Origin: an uncultured Planctomycetaceae bacterium | GTDB taxonomy: Bacteria; Planctomycetota; Planctomycetia; Pirellulales; Pirellulaceae | DNA: 61,139 nucleotides | Direction of reading: 5' to 3' | NCBI GenBank assembly: GCA_937862885.1 | Contig: CALMEE010000070.1 | Coordinates: forward strand, 1-61,139 | In this document: piece by piece, positions 32,827-40,876 of the stretch | Layout of the letters: each line of letters starts with the position of its first letter | How positions within the stretch are numbered: the first letter of the stretch is position 1 | Notes under the pieces: generated by a model | What the model was told of the DNA's origin: nothing | Seen by the model: only the letters and a program-made list of their open reading frames with translations | The model's database searches: none | Made by a program: the position numbers and the translations under genes

Positions 32827-34617
32827 TCATGCAAAAAATATTCGGTAGAAGGCGTTGCCAACACCGATGAGTGCTTCACCAACGATGAAACCAGCCGCGA
32901 TCGGAATCCCGATGTCGTGGGAGAACTGTTTGCCGGCGAATTTATCGGACACGATACGCAGAACATTTCCCACGGTATATGTCAAAACGATATTAAACGG
33001 CATATAAAAACCCAAGGCGATCAGTACGCCCACGCCTCCCAATCCACTTAGCGCCAATATCAACCCGAGTCCAGCACCAGCCGCATAACGATAATCCGGC
33101 ACGTTATCACTCATGATGCCCTCGATGACTGAAGCCAGAGCCGTAGCCTGAGGCGCCGGTAAATCTTTGCTGCCAATTTCGTAATACCGATTGAGGGCGA
33201 TCATCAGGATGATTACCAGGAGTGGCCCCAACCAACTTCCGATATATTGCGCGTATTGCTGTCTTCTCGGAATTGCACCGGTCAAATAACCTGATTTTAG
33301 GTCAAGCATCATGTCGCTGGCCTGAGATATTGCCAAACAGATGGCGGCCCCCACCACGATTGCACTGATGACGGCTGAAGGGCTCGACATCCCGGCCTTG
33401 GCGATCAAGATCACGATCGTAACGGCGATTAACGTCATGCCGGAAAGCGGTGACCAATTCGTGCGCCCAACACACTCGGAAACGATCACACCGGCCACCC
33501 AAATCCACAGCGTCCCCAATAGAGCCATCAACGTCGCACGCCACAACGTCATCTCGTCAACGGACAGATACGCTAACGTGATCATGGCAACCAGTCCTAG
33601 CCCAACGGCGAGATATAGCAACCACAGGGGCATTTCGTCGTTTTGCAATCCAGATTCAGCCGAAAACCGCTTCCCCGCCGACTGCATCGATTTCAACGCG
33701 CTGAGTATGAGTGGAAAGGCCGCTATGATGCCACCAATCGCGGCACCAATCAGCATTCCGATACCGGTCGGCCGGTACAACTGAACCCGCAATGCATCAG
33801 GATTGTGGACAAGCGTCTGCACATTTTCCGAACCGATCAGCAAGAGCAGCGGCGCGATGACAAAGTAACAGAGAAACCCACCCGCACCAAACCAAAAACC
33901 ACCTTTGCCTGACAGAAAACCGACCCCGATTGTCATGATCGAAAGGTAGAAGACAATATTGAACATCGAAGGTAAGCCCAATTGCCCACCCAAGTTCCAG
34001 TCATTGTCTTTTCCTGTGTAATACAGGATGAAGAACTTCAAAATCGCGGCAAACAAAGCACCACCGATCAATAAGGTCGCCTTGCGCATACCGGCACCCG
34101 GTGATTTCAAGATGGTGGCGACCGCGATTCCACCTGGATAAGCCAACCTGTCGAAATCAATCATTTGTTTTCGTAGCGGAATGACGAACGCCAGTCCCAA
34201 GAAGCAACCAGTGATCGAGGCAAACGTCAAGAGCGCGATGAAGGTCGGTGTAAATTCATCGACCGACTCAAAACCTTGAGTACGACCTAAAATGAATAGC
34301 GCGGGGACTGTAAACATGATGCCCGAAGAAGCGCCGTTTACGGCCGATGCGATCGTTTGATTAATATTGTTTTCGACGATACTGGTACGTCGCATCACGC
34401 CGCGCAAAATGCCCCAGCCCAGAATTGCAGCCAACTCAGAACCTTCGATCGAAAAGCCGAGTATCAATGCGGCGTAAGCGATCGATACCGTAATCACGGC
34501 GCCGATGATCCAACCAACAAAAATGGCTACCCAGGTCAACTCAGGATAGGGACCATGCTTGATGGTAATATTTGACCGCGGGGAACCAGCTTGGCCAGAT
34601 TGACGTTCTTGCGACAT
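32827..34617 (-). CDS. OPT-family oligopeptide transporter
   Basis: The 596-residue, many-segment membrane protein reads as an OPT (oligopeptide or siderophore-metal) transporter. Clues are an N-terminal helix with EGSELAAILGWGILRGVM, FVIPLRKQMIDFDRLAYPGGIAVATILK (a block shared across OPT members), GLGLILALSGLGGVGVLIALGFYMPFNIVLTYTVGNVLR near the C-terminus and NDEMPLWLLY in the middle. OPT proteins move small peptides or metal chelates with proton symport; the substrate here cannot be told. The ATG at 34617 has no clear ribosome binding site. Confidence 0.85.
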   Translation of the reverse strand: MSQERQSGQAGSPRSNITIKHGPYPELTWVAIFVGWIIGAVITVSIAYAALILGFSIEGSELAAILGWGILRGVMRRTSIVENNINQTIASAVNGASSGIMFTVPALFILGRTQGFESVDEFTPTFIALLTFASITGCFLGLAFVIPLRKQMIDFDRLAYPGGIAVATILKSPGAGMRKATLLIGGALFAAILKFFILYYTGKDNDWNLGGQLGLPSMFNIVFYLSIMTIGVGFLSGKGGFWFGAGGFLCYFVIAPLLLLIGSENVQTLVHNPDALRVQLYRPTGIGMLIGAAIGGIIAAFPLILSALKSMQSAGKRFSAESGLQNDEMPLWLLYLAVGLGLVAMITLAYLSVDEMTLWRATLMALLGTLWIWVAGVIVSECVGRTNWSPLSGMTLIAVTIVILIAKAGMSSPSAVISAIVVGAAICLAISQASDMMLDLKSGYLTGAIPRRQQYAQYIGSWLGPLLVIILMIALNRYYEIGSKDLPAPQATALASVIEGIMSDNVPDYRYAAGAGLGLILALSGLGGVGVLIALGFYMPFNIVLTYTVGNVLRIVSDKFAGKQFSHDIGIPIAAGFIVGEALIGVGNAFYRIFFA

Positions 34618-34843
34618 GGTTCGGTTCCTGAATTGTTTAACGACAAAGTTAATCGTGATCGAGGTTTAAACTTAAGACTCTAAAGGAAATCAATAGCATC
34701 TTCAAGCAATGGTCTCAATTTGTTTGAAGGTCCGTTATCCGTACATTGGTCAAGCAGGTTCTAGGTTGTGTTGACATTCGTATTTTTGAAATTTCCTGAA
34801 AGAAGTATAATGATTATTGGTTTATTTCTTCAGGAGGGATCAA

Positions 34844-35489
34844 ATGAAGCGTCGGCATGAATTAACGGATCTTCAGTGGGAGCAGATTAAAGATTTGTTG
34901 CCTGGCAAGCCAGGAGATCCTGGACGAACAGGTGAGGACGATCGGCTATTTGTCAATGCCGTCCTGTGGATCGCCAGAACGGGAGCACCATGGCGTGATT
35001 TGCCCGAGCGGTTTGGTAACTGGAATTCGGTGTTTAAACGCTTTCGGCGCTGGTGTTTGAAGGGAGTTTGGGAACGAATAGGAAGTGAAATGGGTTTGTC
35101 GGAGGAAATGGAAGTGTTGATGCTCGATAGTACGATTGTGCGAGTTCATCAGCACGCCGCCGGTACAAAGGGGGACAGCAAAATCAAGCTATCGGTCGCT
35201 CGCGAGGTGGTTTGACCACGAAAATTCACGCTGCGGTCAATGAAAACGGCAAGCTTCAAAAAGTTCAACTGACTCCGGGCCAACAGATTGATGTGACGCA
35301 GGCTTCTATCTTGCTGGAATACCAACGGGCAGAAAAAGAAATTGCTGACAAAGCCTATGTCAGCGAAGAGGTTCGAAAAACTATTCAACGGTTAGGAGTT
35401 GGCCCCGCCATCCCTTCGCGAAAAGGAACCAGGAAAACGACGCTACGACAAAGAAGTCTATCAACAAAGAAATATCATCGAACTTTTTT
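34844..35489 (+). mobile_element. IS5-family (IS427-like) transposase, decayed, with a programmed -1 frameshift signal
   Basis: The N-terminal half of an IS5-type DDE transposase starts at the ATG at 34844 behind an AGGAGG. The first frame runs through [30 protein letters not shown] and [14 protein letters not shown] (first catalytic Asp). At 35167-35173 the slippery heptamer A-AAG-GGG occurs; slipping back one base gives GGQQN and then [15 protein letters not shown] in the next frame, the order expected of IS427-like elements. The second Asp follows in ADKAYVSE. Two further shifts follow: near 35421 in a run of four A, and near 35484 in a run of six T, by which the expected Glu region IIELFF would be reached. 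The terminal inverted repeats were not found. The element is probably inactive. Confidence 0.7.
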
Positions 35490-35879
35490 CAATGTGCAGA
35501 ATGGAAGCAAGATTGAGTCACTTCGCTTTGAACATAGGGATCGATTTTTAGCGGTCTTAGCGTTGTATTTGATCATTACGTGGCGAAGTTTCTTCTCTGT
35601 CGCGCCAGTCGAACGCACAGCGAGTCGTCGTGCAATGGGGTCTACATTGAGGCGGAAAGGAAGTATGTATGGCAAATGGTCCGTCGCACTCCACCTCCGC
35701 GACGTGCTCCACATCTGATGGAGTTGACCAAACTGATAGCTGAGTTAGGAGGTTATGTAAACCGTAAGAACGCAACTCCACCAAGACCACAATCGATATG
35801 GCTAGGTCTTCAGATCATGCACATCACGGCACGTTGCTGGTTATCCTTCGGCCCTGGAGCAACCATAACGTGTGTGTAG
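35490..35879 (+). pseudogene. IS4-family transposase C-terminal remnant
   Basis: The coding sequence reads NVQNGSKIESLRFEHRDRF then LAVLALYLIITW in one frame, then after a one-base slip near 35588 continues as LCRASRTHSES, AERKYVWQMV, LMELTKLIAELGGYVNRKN and SIWLGLQIMHITARCWLSFGP. This is the C-terminal dimerisation region of Tn5-like IS4-family transposases (pattern LIAxLGGYxxRK, then IWxGLQxxH). The catalytic part is missing. It is joined directly to the IS5-type fragment at the position equivalent to the last catalytic Glu. Confidence 0.65.
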
Positions 35880-35939
35880 CAACGAGGGGCAAGGGGAATG
35901 ATTGATCTTTTCGGATTCATAGCATGCGGTGGGTAAAAG

Positions 35940-35984
35940 TTGTACTGGCTTCCTGTTGCATGTAGTATATATACTACATGCAAC
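35940..35984 (+). promoter_or_regulatory. Promoter with perfect 30-bp palindrome (operator 1)
   Basis: TTGTAC at 35940-35945 and TAGTAT at 35963-35968 are 17 bases apart. The -10 hexamer lies inside a perfect 30-bp palindrome at 35955-35984 with arm GTTGCATGTAGTATA. A protein bound here would cover the -10 element and start site. It is the upstream member of a pair; its arms share the 9-base core TGTAGTATA with operator 2. Confidence 0.6.
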
Positions 35985-36030
35985 GGTGTTCCAAGGTGGA
36001 GAGAGTGGAAATAAATCTGACCTTTAAGCA

Positions 36031-36076
36031 TTGACAAAATTCATCGGCGATGTAGTATATATACTACATCGCCGAT
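36031..36076 (+). promoter_or_regulatory. Promoter with perfect 34-bp palindrome (operator 2) of the AbiEi-like gene
   Basis: TTGACA at 36031-36036 and TAGTAT at 36053-36058 are 16 bases apart. The -10 hexamer and probable start site are inside a perfect 34-bp palindrome at 36043-36076 with arm ATCGGCGATGTAGTATA. The AbiEi start codon is 20 bases downstream. AbiEi antitoxins of known AbiE systems repress their own promoter through inverted repeats, so an autoregulatory operator is likely. The centres of the two palindromes are 90 bases apart. Confidence 0.65.
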
Positions 36077-36096
36077 CGAGTGATTAAGATTGCAAA

Positions 36097-36993
36097 ATGC
36101 CAATATTATCAAAAGTGCGAATTGTAACGGCCTTCGAGCAGTACAGAAAAAACATCTTCACGCCCGAAGAAGTCTTGAAAATCATTGCAGCAAATATAGA
36201 AAGCTGGAAATTAGACAGACAAAGAAATCCAAAAAACGACGACGAGTTCCACATACGCTCTGACGGCCCCAAAGCGGTGCTTGAATACTTGAAAAAGCAG
36301 ACCCTTTTAACTGAAATCAATCTTCCATTTCCCTACCGTCGTCTAAGACGCTACACCAGAAACCCAGCTGAGACATGGGACATTATTCAATCGATAAACC
36401 CGCAGGGATACTTTTCCCATTATTCAGCCATGAGTATTCATGGCCTCACCGAACAAACACCAAAAACCATCTATTTCAATATTGAACAGCCAGCAACGGG
36501 CGGTGGGGGAACGCTTACGCAAGAGGGAATCAATCGTGCATTTGCTGGTAAATGCCGAATGTCAAATAATCGAATTAATTTTCGTGACATAACAATACAT
36601 CTACTGAACGGCCAAAATACTGGAAGGCTAGGTGTAATAGAAACAAATTTCAACGGCTCAACAGTCTGGGTTACCGATATCGAGCGGACACTGATTGACG
36701 CAACTGTACGTACAATTTATGCCGGGGGAATCGGCGAGGTTGCAAATGCATATAGCAAAACCGCAGAAAAATTATCTGTGGAAAAAATGTCAGATTACCT
36801 ACGGGACTTAAACTACACTTACCCCTATCATCAAGCCATTGGCTATTACCTTGAGCGGACAGGAAAATTCACAGATTCCGAACTCCGTCCACTTCTCAAG
36901 TACCCGATCGAATTTGATTTTTACATTACTTACCAAGTGCGCAACCCGGCATATAACGAAAAGTGGCGATTATTCATTCCAAAAGGGTTCTAA
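36097..36993 (+). CDS. AbiEi-like type IV antitoxin
   Basis: This 298-residue protein has the layout of AbiEi-family antitoxins: an N-terminal winged-helix-like DNA-binding part (about residues 15-95), a middle region with SAMSIHGLTEQTPKTIYFNIEQP, and the strongly conserved VWVTDIERTLIDATVRTIYAGG (about 199-220), in which the ERTLID block is the hallmark of the family. AbiEi binds DNA to repress its own promoter and neutralises the AbiEii nucleotidyltransferase without binding it directly. A winged-helix gene repressor is consistent with the palindromes just upstream. The stop codon at 36991 lies inside the converging toxin gene. The gene is visibly richer in A and T than most of its neighbours. 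Confidence 0.8.
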   Translation: MPILSKVRIVTAFEQYRKNIFTPEEVLKIIAANIESWKLDRQRNPKNDDEFHIRSDGPKAVLEYLKKQTLLTEINLPFPYRRLRRYTRNPAETWDIIQSINPQGYFSHYSAMSIHGLTEQTPKTIYFNIEQPATGGGGTLTQEGINRAFAGKCRMSNNRINFRDITIHLLNGQNTGRLGVIETNFNGSTVWVTDIERTLIDATVRTIYAGGIGEVANAYSKTAEKLSVEKMSDYLRDLNYTYPYHQAIGYYLERTGKFTDSELRPLLKYPIEFDFYITYQVRNPAYNEKWRLFIPKGF

Positions 36994-37839
36994 CCTTTCG
37001 CACTCCGCGACTACGTATTTGAAGTAAAAATCGAAATCCTGAAGATCAAAATTTGGCAGGACGGTATCACGAACACTTTCAAAACCTGTAGCGTGAAAAT
37101 CGAATGTTTCTTTAATGGAACCAAGCAAAGATAGTGGAACTCGTTTTTTCTGAAATACCTTTTCCAGACGGCTGAAAAGCGAGTGATCGAAAGCAATCCC
37201 GTAGTGACTTGCAATAACATAAATATCAACAAAATCTCGCGGGCGAGGACTGGGATGCGAGCCAACAACCTTAACATACTCTTGCATTTGTTGACAGATT
37301 GCTCTAATTTTCTCGGCAACGAAAACAGAGGGTGAGTAACCAAAAATGTGGACGCCCTCGAACTCAAATTTCTCCTTTTCTTCGCAGTATTCGTGGCAAC
37401 TTATATCTATTTTGAATTTGGTTGACTGATTCCTACCGACCTTCAATGCATTTCGCCGAACTTTTTCGATATCCCCCTCAAACTTTGAGAATTCACTTTT
37501 GTTGATTATCTTGAAATCAATTTTGTATCCGCCCCAAAAATCTTTCATTTCATCGCTGAGTTTGGGTGGCACTTCGCGAAAATTGAAATCAAATAGTTGG
37601 TAGCCGTCTTGAGCAAAGCGAGTTTCAACCGCGACGCGCACCAGTTCTCGCAATAACTCATTATCAATTTCGTTTTCCATCGACATATCAACATCGACTG
37701 AGGATCGTCCAGACAACTGATAAATCAAATCAAGCAAATTGCCACCTTTTAGCACGAGCAATTCCTTTAGTTCTGGCTTCGAAAAAATCGATACGACAAC
37801 AAGCGTCTTTATTCGCTTCAAAAATTCGATATCTTCCAT
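36970..37839 (-). CDS. AbiEii-like nucleotidyltransferase toxin
   Basis: The 289-residue protein has nucleotidyltransferase motifs of the AbiEii/AbiGii family: LVLKGGNLLDLIYQLSGRSSVDVDMSME (Gly-Gly then DVD) at about residues 28-54, a second acidic strand KFKIDIS (about 142-148), and EKIRAICQQMQEY with RPRDFVDIYVIASHYG at about 175-210. Such toxins add nucleotides to RNA, blocking translation. Unlike classical AbiE, where toxin follows antitoxin on the same strand, here it runs in the opposite direction and overlaps the antitoxin tail by 24 bases. A GGGAG sits four bases before the ATG, and a weak promoter-like TTGACG is upstream near 37900, so it can be expressed separately. Confidence 0.78.
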   Translation of the reverse strand: MEDIEFLKRIKTLVVVSIFSKPELKELLVLKGGNLLDLIYQLSGRSSVDVDMSMENEIDNELLRELVRVAVETRFAQDGYQLFDFNFREVPPKLSDEMKDFWGGYKIDFKIINKSEFSKFEGDIEKVRRNALKVGRNQSTKFKIDISCHEYCEEKEKFEFEGVHIFGYSPSVFVAEKIRAICQQMQEYVKVVGSHPSPRPRDFVDIYVIASHYGIAFDHSLFSRLEKVFQKKRVPLSLLGSIKETFDFHATGFESVRDTVLPNFDLQDFDFYFKYVVAECERLEPFWNE

Positions 37840-37935
37840 AAATCTCCCAGAACCGGATCAAGGACGCGAGTAAATAACATAGAAGAAATCCAAATCGTCA
37901 ACGGATAGATGCTCTTGGGGAGGAATATTTTTGAG

Positions 37936-38217
37936 TCACACGTCGATGAAAACATCCCCATCTTTTGGTGGCGGAATCGTGATCTTGCGAACGACATCGA
38001 CTTCTAGGCCGCAAAGCTGCTGAATCACAAAACGGATCGAACCGAAATTCACGTAGGGTCTTAGCTGTCCTGAATCGGAAGCCTTCTTAATCAGCTTGCC
38101 CGCTTCTTCGGCTGAAATCTCTTCGCAGCGATCGGTTCCAGGATACATGACTGGCGAGCTGGTCACGTGATAGAGCACTTGGGCTTCGATGTAATAAAAC
38201 AGTAAATTCGAAATCAA
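37936..38217 (-). CDS. Small protein, possibly a distant DUF1874 member
   Basis: This 93-residue product starts from a TTG at 38217; a GTG at 38178 giving LYHVTSSPVMYPG is an alternative. ISAEEAGKLIKKA followed by YVNFGSIRFVIQQLCGLEVDV and a short acidic strand (PPPKDGDVFID) resembles the topology of DUF1874/YddF-type proteins, whose archaeal viral members are ring nucleases. The His in the family's GH block is not there; the equivalent stretch reads VNFGS. I hold the assignment at low confidence. It is upstream of the toxin on the same strand (96 bases), so cotranscription is possible. Confidence 0.35.
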   Translation of the reverse strand: MISNLLFYYIEAQVLYHVTSSPVMYPGTDRCEEISAEEAGKLIKKASDSGQLRPYVNFGSIRFVIQQLCGLEVDVVRKITIPPPKDGDVFIDV

Positions 38218-38387
38218 TTTGTCTATTGTAATTTTTTTCTGTTGACAAACAACAACAAGGCATTTTAAAGGAAAATAAGGGCGTTGCTCAGGGTTTTGCG
38301 AGATTCGATTGCTGGATTGCTGAGTTTGCTTTTGATTCGGGTGGCAGGTTACCGTTGAGGACGGATCAGAACGGGGATACCGGCACG
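38218..38387. other. Intergenic; possible rightward promoter
   Basis: TTGACA at 38242-38247 and TTAAAG at 38265-38270 are 17 bases apart on the plus strand and precede the broken gene below. Nothing else is recognised. Confidence 0.3.
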
Positions 38388-38681
38388 ATGATTCATGATA
38401 GGGCTTCGCGCATACTGCAACGCGATTACCGCACCAAAGCCAATGGCCGGCTCGGCGCCATCGCCGCTAGCGATGTCATGACCCACGATGCAGCGTGCCG
38501 TCTGCTTAGCTGATACAGCGGCCGCTACAACAATTCCATCGGTATGTCGTACGATAACGCTGCACGCGTGGCCACGGAGTCGTTGACCATCGGCGGACGC
38601 ACTTACAAGGTCGGTCACGAATACGATGAGTTTTTAGGTGAGTTTTTAAGGACGTGCATGTTGATAGATTTGCACAGATAG
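38388..38681 (+). pseudogene. Possible gene remnant with an internal stop
   Basis: The plus-strand frame starting at the ATG at 38388 has coding-like composition: IHDRASRILQRDYRTKA, GAIAASDVMTHDAACRLL, then a TGA at 38511 and on to YNNSIGMSYDNAARVA and YKVGHEYDEFLGEF. The two parts match in frame across the single stop. I do not recognise the protein. The tract is richer in G+C than the toxin region next to it. A leftward open frame over the same stretch (38349-38618) is an alternative reading. Confidence 0.35.
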
Positions 38682-38930
38682 ATTCATTTATCGATTTCAT
38701 CACGGTTGCAAATTGGGATTTCGGGAAGTTTAGGAAGTCTTGCGAACTTGGGTTCGGTTTTTGATATTGAGTCGAATCTGGATAGGCTGTATAAGCCTGC
38801 GAGATTTTCGCAAATCTTGCGAAATCGGGGGGAGCTAGAGTGTTTGAATTATCGTTCGTCCATGTTAAGTCGAGCAAGTGCCAACATGCGCGCTTTCTGC
38901 CAATTCACGCGAAACACACAAACGGCTCAC

Positions 38931-40628
38931 ATGCCGCCGCGCTCGCAGCGCAAAATGATTCCGCTCATCACGAAACTACTTGGCTTGGCAGTGCTGGTTT
39001 GGTTGAACCACGTCATGGCCCCGATTCCACTTGGCTTGGGGCAACTCGACAGCGATTTCCAACCGTATACAGCTACCGTCATCTCTCAAGATGCCTTAGT
39101 GCATGCTGGTCCGGCTGAGGTTCTCTATGCGACGGACAAGCTTCCGGTCGGTCAGGAAGTTGAGGTTTACCGCCATGATCCGGGTGGGTGGTGCGCGATT
39201 CGCCCCCCCAACGGTAGTTTTAGTATGGTGTTGGCTCAGAATATTGAACTGCTAGACGATCGCACAGCAAGGGTTGCTGTCGAAGGAACCAAATGTTGGG
39301 TCGGAACGACACTTGGAGAAGTTCAGGAACCTCTCTGGCAGGTCAAACTTCGCAAGGGCGAGAAGCTGCGGCTGATTGGGATCGTGCGTGAACAATATGT
39401 ATTAGAAGACGGGCAACCCGACTGGATTCAAATCGCTCCGCCCAGCGGTGAGTTTCGCTGGATCCATGAATCGCGATTGAAATACAAGGCACCTTTGCCG
39501 TTAAAGTCGACTGAAGAAAAATCTCCGAATCGTCGCAGCGGGTCTGAATCGTTTGCAGAGAACGGTCGAAAATCGATGCTCAACGAATTTTCGTTCACTG
39601 CTGAAGATCAAGAATTCGAAGATGATGACGATCGTCTCTCCGAGTCATTTGACAATTTTATGGTTGAACCTGGCGCACATCACTCCAGGCCAAGGTTTCA
39701 TCCACTGAACGCGGACGAGTTTGATATTGTGGATGGGATTGTGCTTGAGGAGCGAACGCGATCAGACACGCGCGGAAACCACGGCGCTAACCCCGAACGC
39801 GAGCGTTTGAACGATGGTGTCTCTGGCTGGCGCGCCGCCGAACGCCCCGCAGCGGTTTTTCTCAACAAGGACGATTCGCACGCAAATTTCCAAGTGATTC
39901 CGTTAGAAGGCAATCCGATGCCGGGAGTTGAGGAAAAGACCAACCCACACGTCTTTGCCAACCTCGATCCAAATCAGCCAACGTCGCAAGCTATTCAACG
40001 ATTGGAGTTGGAACTTACGCGGCAGGCGGCTCAAGACCCAACGCAATGGCAACTGGTTTCGATCATCAACGAATGTCGACATTTGATCGAGCATACGCAG
40101 GACGCGGTTGAACGAGAACGTGCTGAAAGGCTGTTCGCCAAGACGCTTCAGTTCCAAAGAATTCAAGCCCAACACATGCCCAATTCAACGCAAACGCTCA
40201 ACGCCGCAGTGCCCACTCGAATAGCTGCATTAGACACAAATCGCTACACGGAGCCATACGACATCTATTCAGCGAACGCTGGATCAGCGACAAACACAGG
40301 CAGCGGATCAGCCAACAATATTTTGGGATCGAATCAAACGGATGCTGTCACGCCGTCAGGGAGCGATCCTGTGCTGGCGGGGAACTACGAAGTGGTTGGC
40401 ATCATCAATACGCTTGTACGCGACAACGGGCGTTCGAAACCTACGTACGTATTGCAAGATGATCAGGGCAAGATCATATACCATGTTTCTGCGGCACCTG
40501 GTCACAACTTGCATCGCTATGTAAAGAAGCAGGTTGCGATCAAAGGCGCACGAGGCTTTCACCGCCAACTCAACCTACCTCATATCACGGCTGAGGAAAT
40601 CTTTGAGATCCGCAATAGTGCCCGCTGA
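38931..40628 (+). CDS. Secreted protein with two SH3-like domains and an OB-like C-terminal domain
   Basis: This protein is not known by name. The ATG at 38931 gives 565 residues starting just before a hydrophobic segment (IPLITKLLGLAVLVWLNHV) that should be a signal peptide or anchor. An ATG at 38958 is also possible, and the open frame extends upstream without evidence of use. Two bacterial SH3-like units follow: TATVISQDALVHAGPAE with ending AQNIELL, and ARVAVEGTKCWVG with ending FRWIHESRL. A polar acidic linker and a helical segment (QRLELELTRQAAQ) lead to a C-terminal beta-rich domain (EVVGIINTLVRDNG then YVLQDDQGKIIYHV) resembling an OB fold. It may act at the cell wall. Confidence 0.7.
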   Translation: MPPRSQRKMIPLITKLLGLAVLVWLNHVMAPIPLGLGQLDSDFQPYTATVISQDALVHAGPAEVLYATDKLPVGQEVEVYRHDPGGWCAIRPPNGSFSMVLAQNIELLDDRTARVAVEGTKCWVGTTLGEVQEPLWQVKLRKGEKLRLIGIVREQYVLEDGQPDWIQIAPPSGEFRWIHESRLKYKAPLPLKSTEEKSPNRRSGSESFAENGRKSMLNEFSFTAEDQEFEDDDDRLSESFDNFMVEPGAHHSRPRFHPLNADEFDIVDGIVLEERTRSDTRGNHGANPERERLNDGVSGWRAAERPAAVFLNKDDSHANFQVIPLEGNPMPGVEEKTNPHVFANLDPNQPTSQAIQRLELELTRQAAQDPTQWQLVSIINECRHLIEHTQDAVERERAERLFAKTLQFQRIQAQHMPNSTQTLNAAVPTRIAALDTNRYTEPYDIYSANAGSATNTGSGSANNILGSNQTDAVTPSGSDPVLAGNYEVVGIINTLVRDNGRSKPTYVLQDDQGKIIYHVSAAPGHNLHRYVKKQVAIKGARGFHRQLNLPHITAEEIFEIRNSAR

Positions 40629-40876
40629 GCATAACGGCTGACCCCATCGCCATTCAAATTCGTAGATGTTCACAACGAGCTCGCCGTGAGTCATCAACTC
40701 GATTGCGGACAGCGTTGGCCTACCACCCGGCTGACCGGTTCCGCTACGTGCAATATGCCACGTCTACTTGACCCACACGCTCTTGCCGTCTACATCTAAG
40801 ATCAACCGCTGGAGTGTGAGCACACCAGTTGAACGATGATGTATTTCGCTTCGCAATACGATGAATCATTGCGAAA

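Noticed and set aside
34745..35610. Terminal inverted repeats of the IS5-like element
   Set aside because: No matching pair was found by eye, so boundaries are not given beyond the coding remains.
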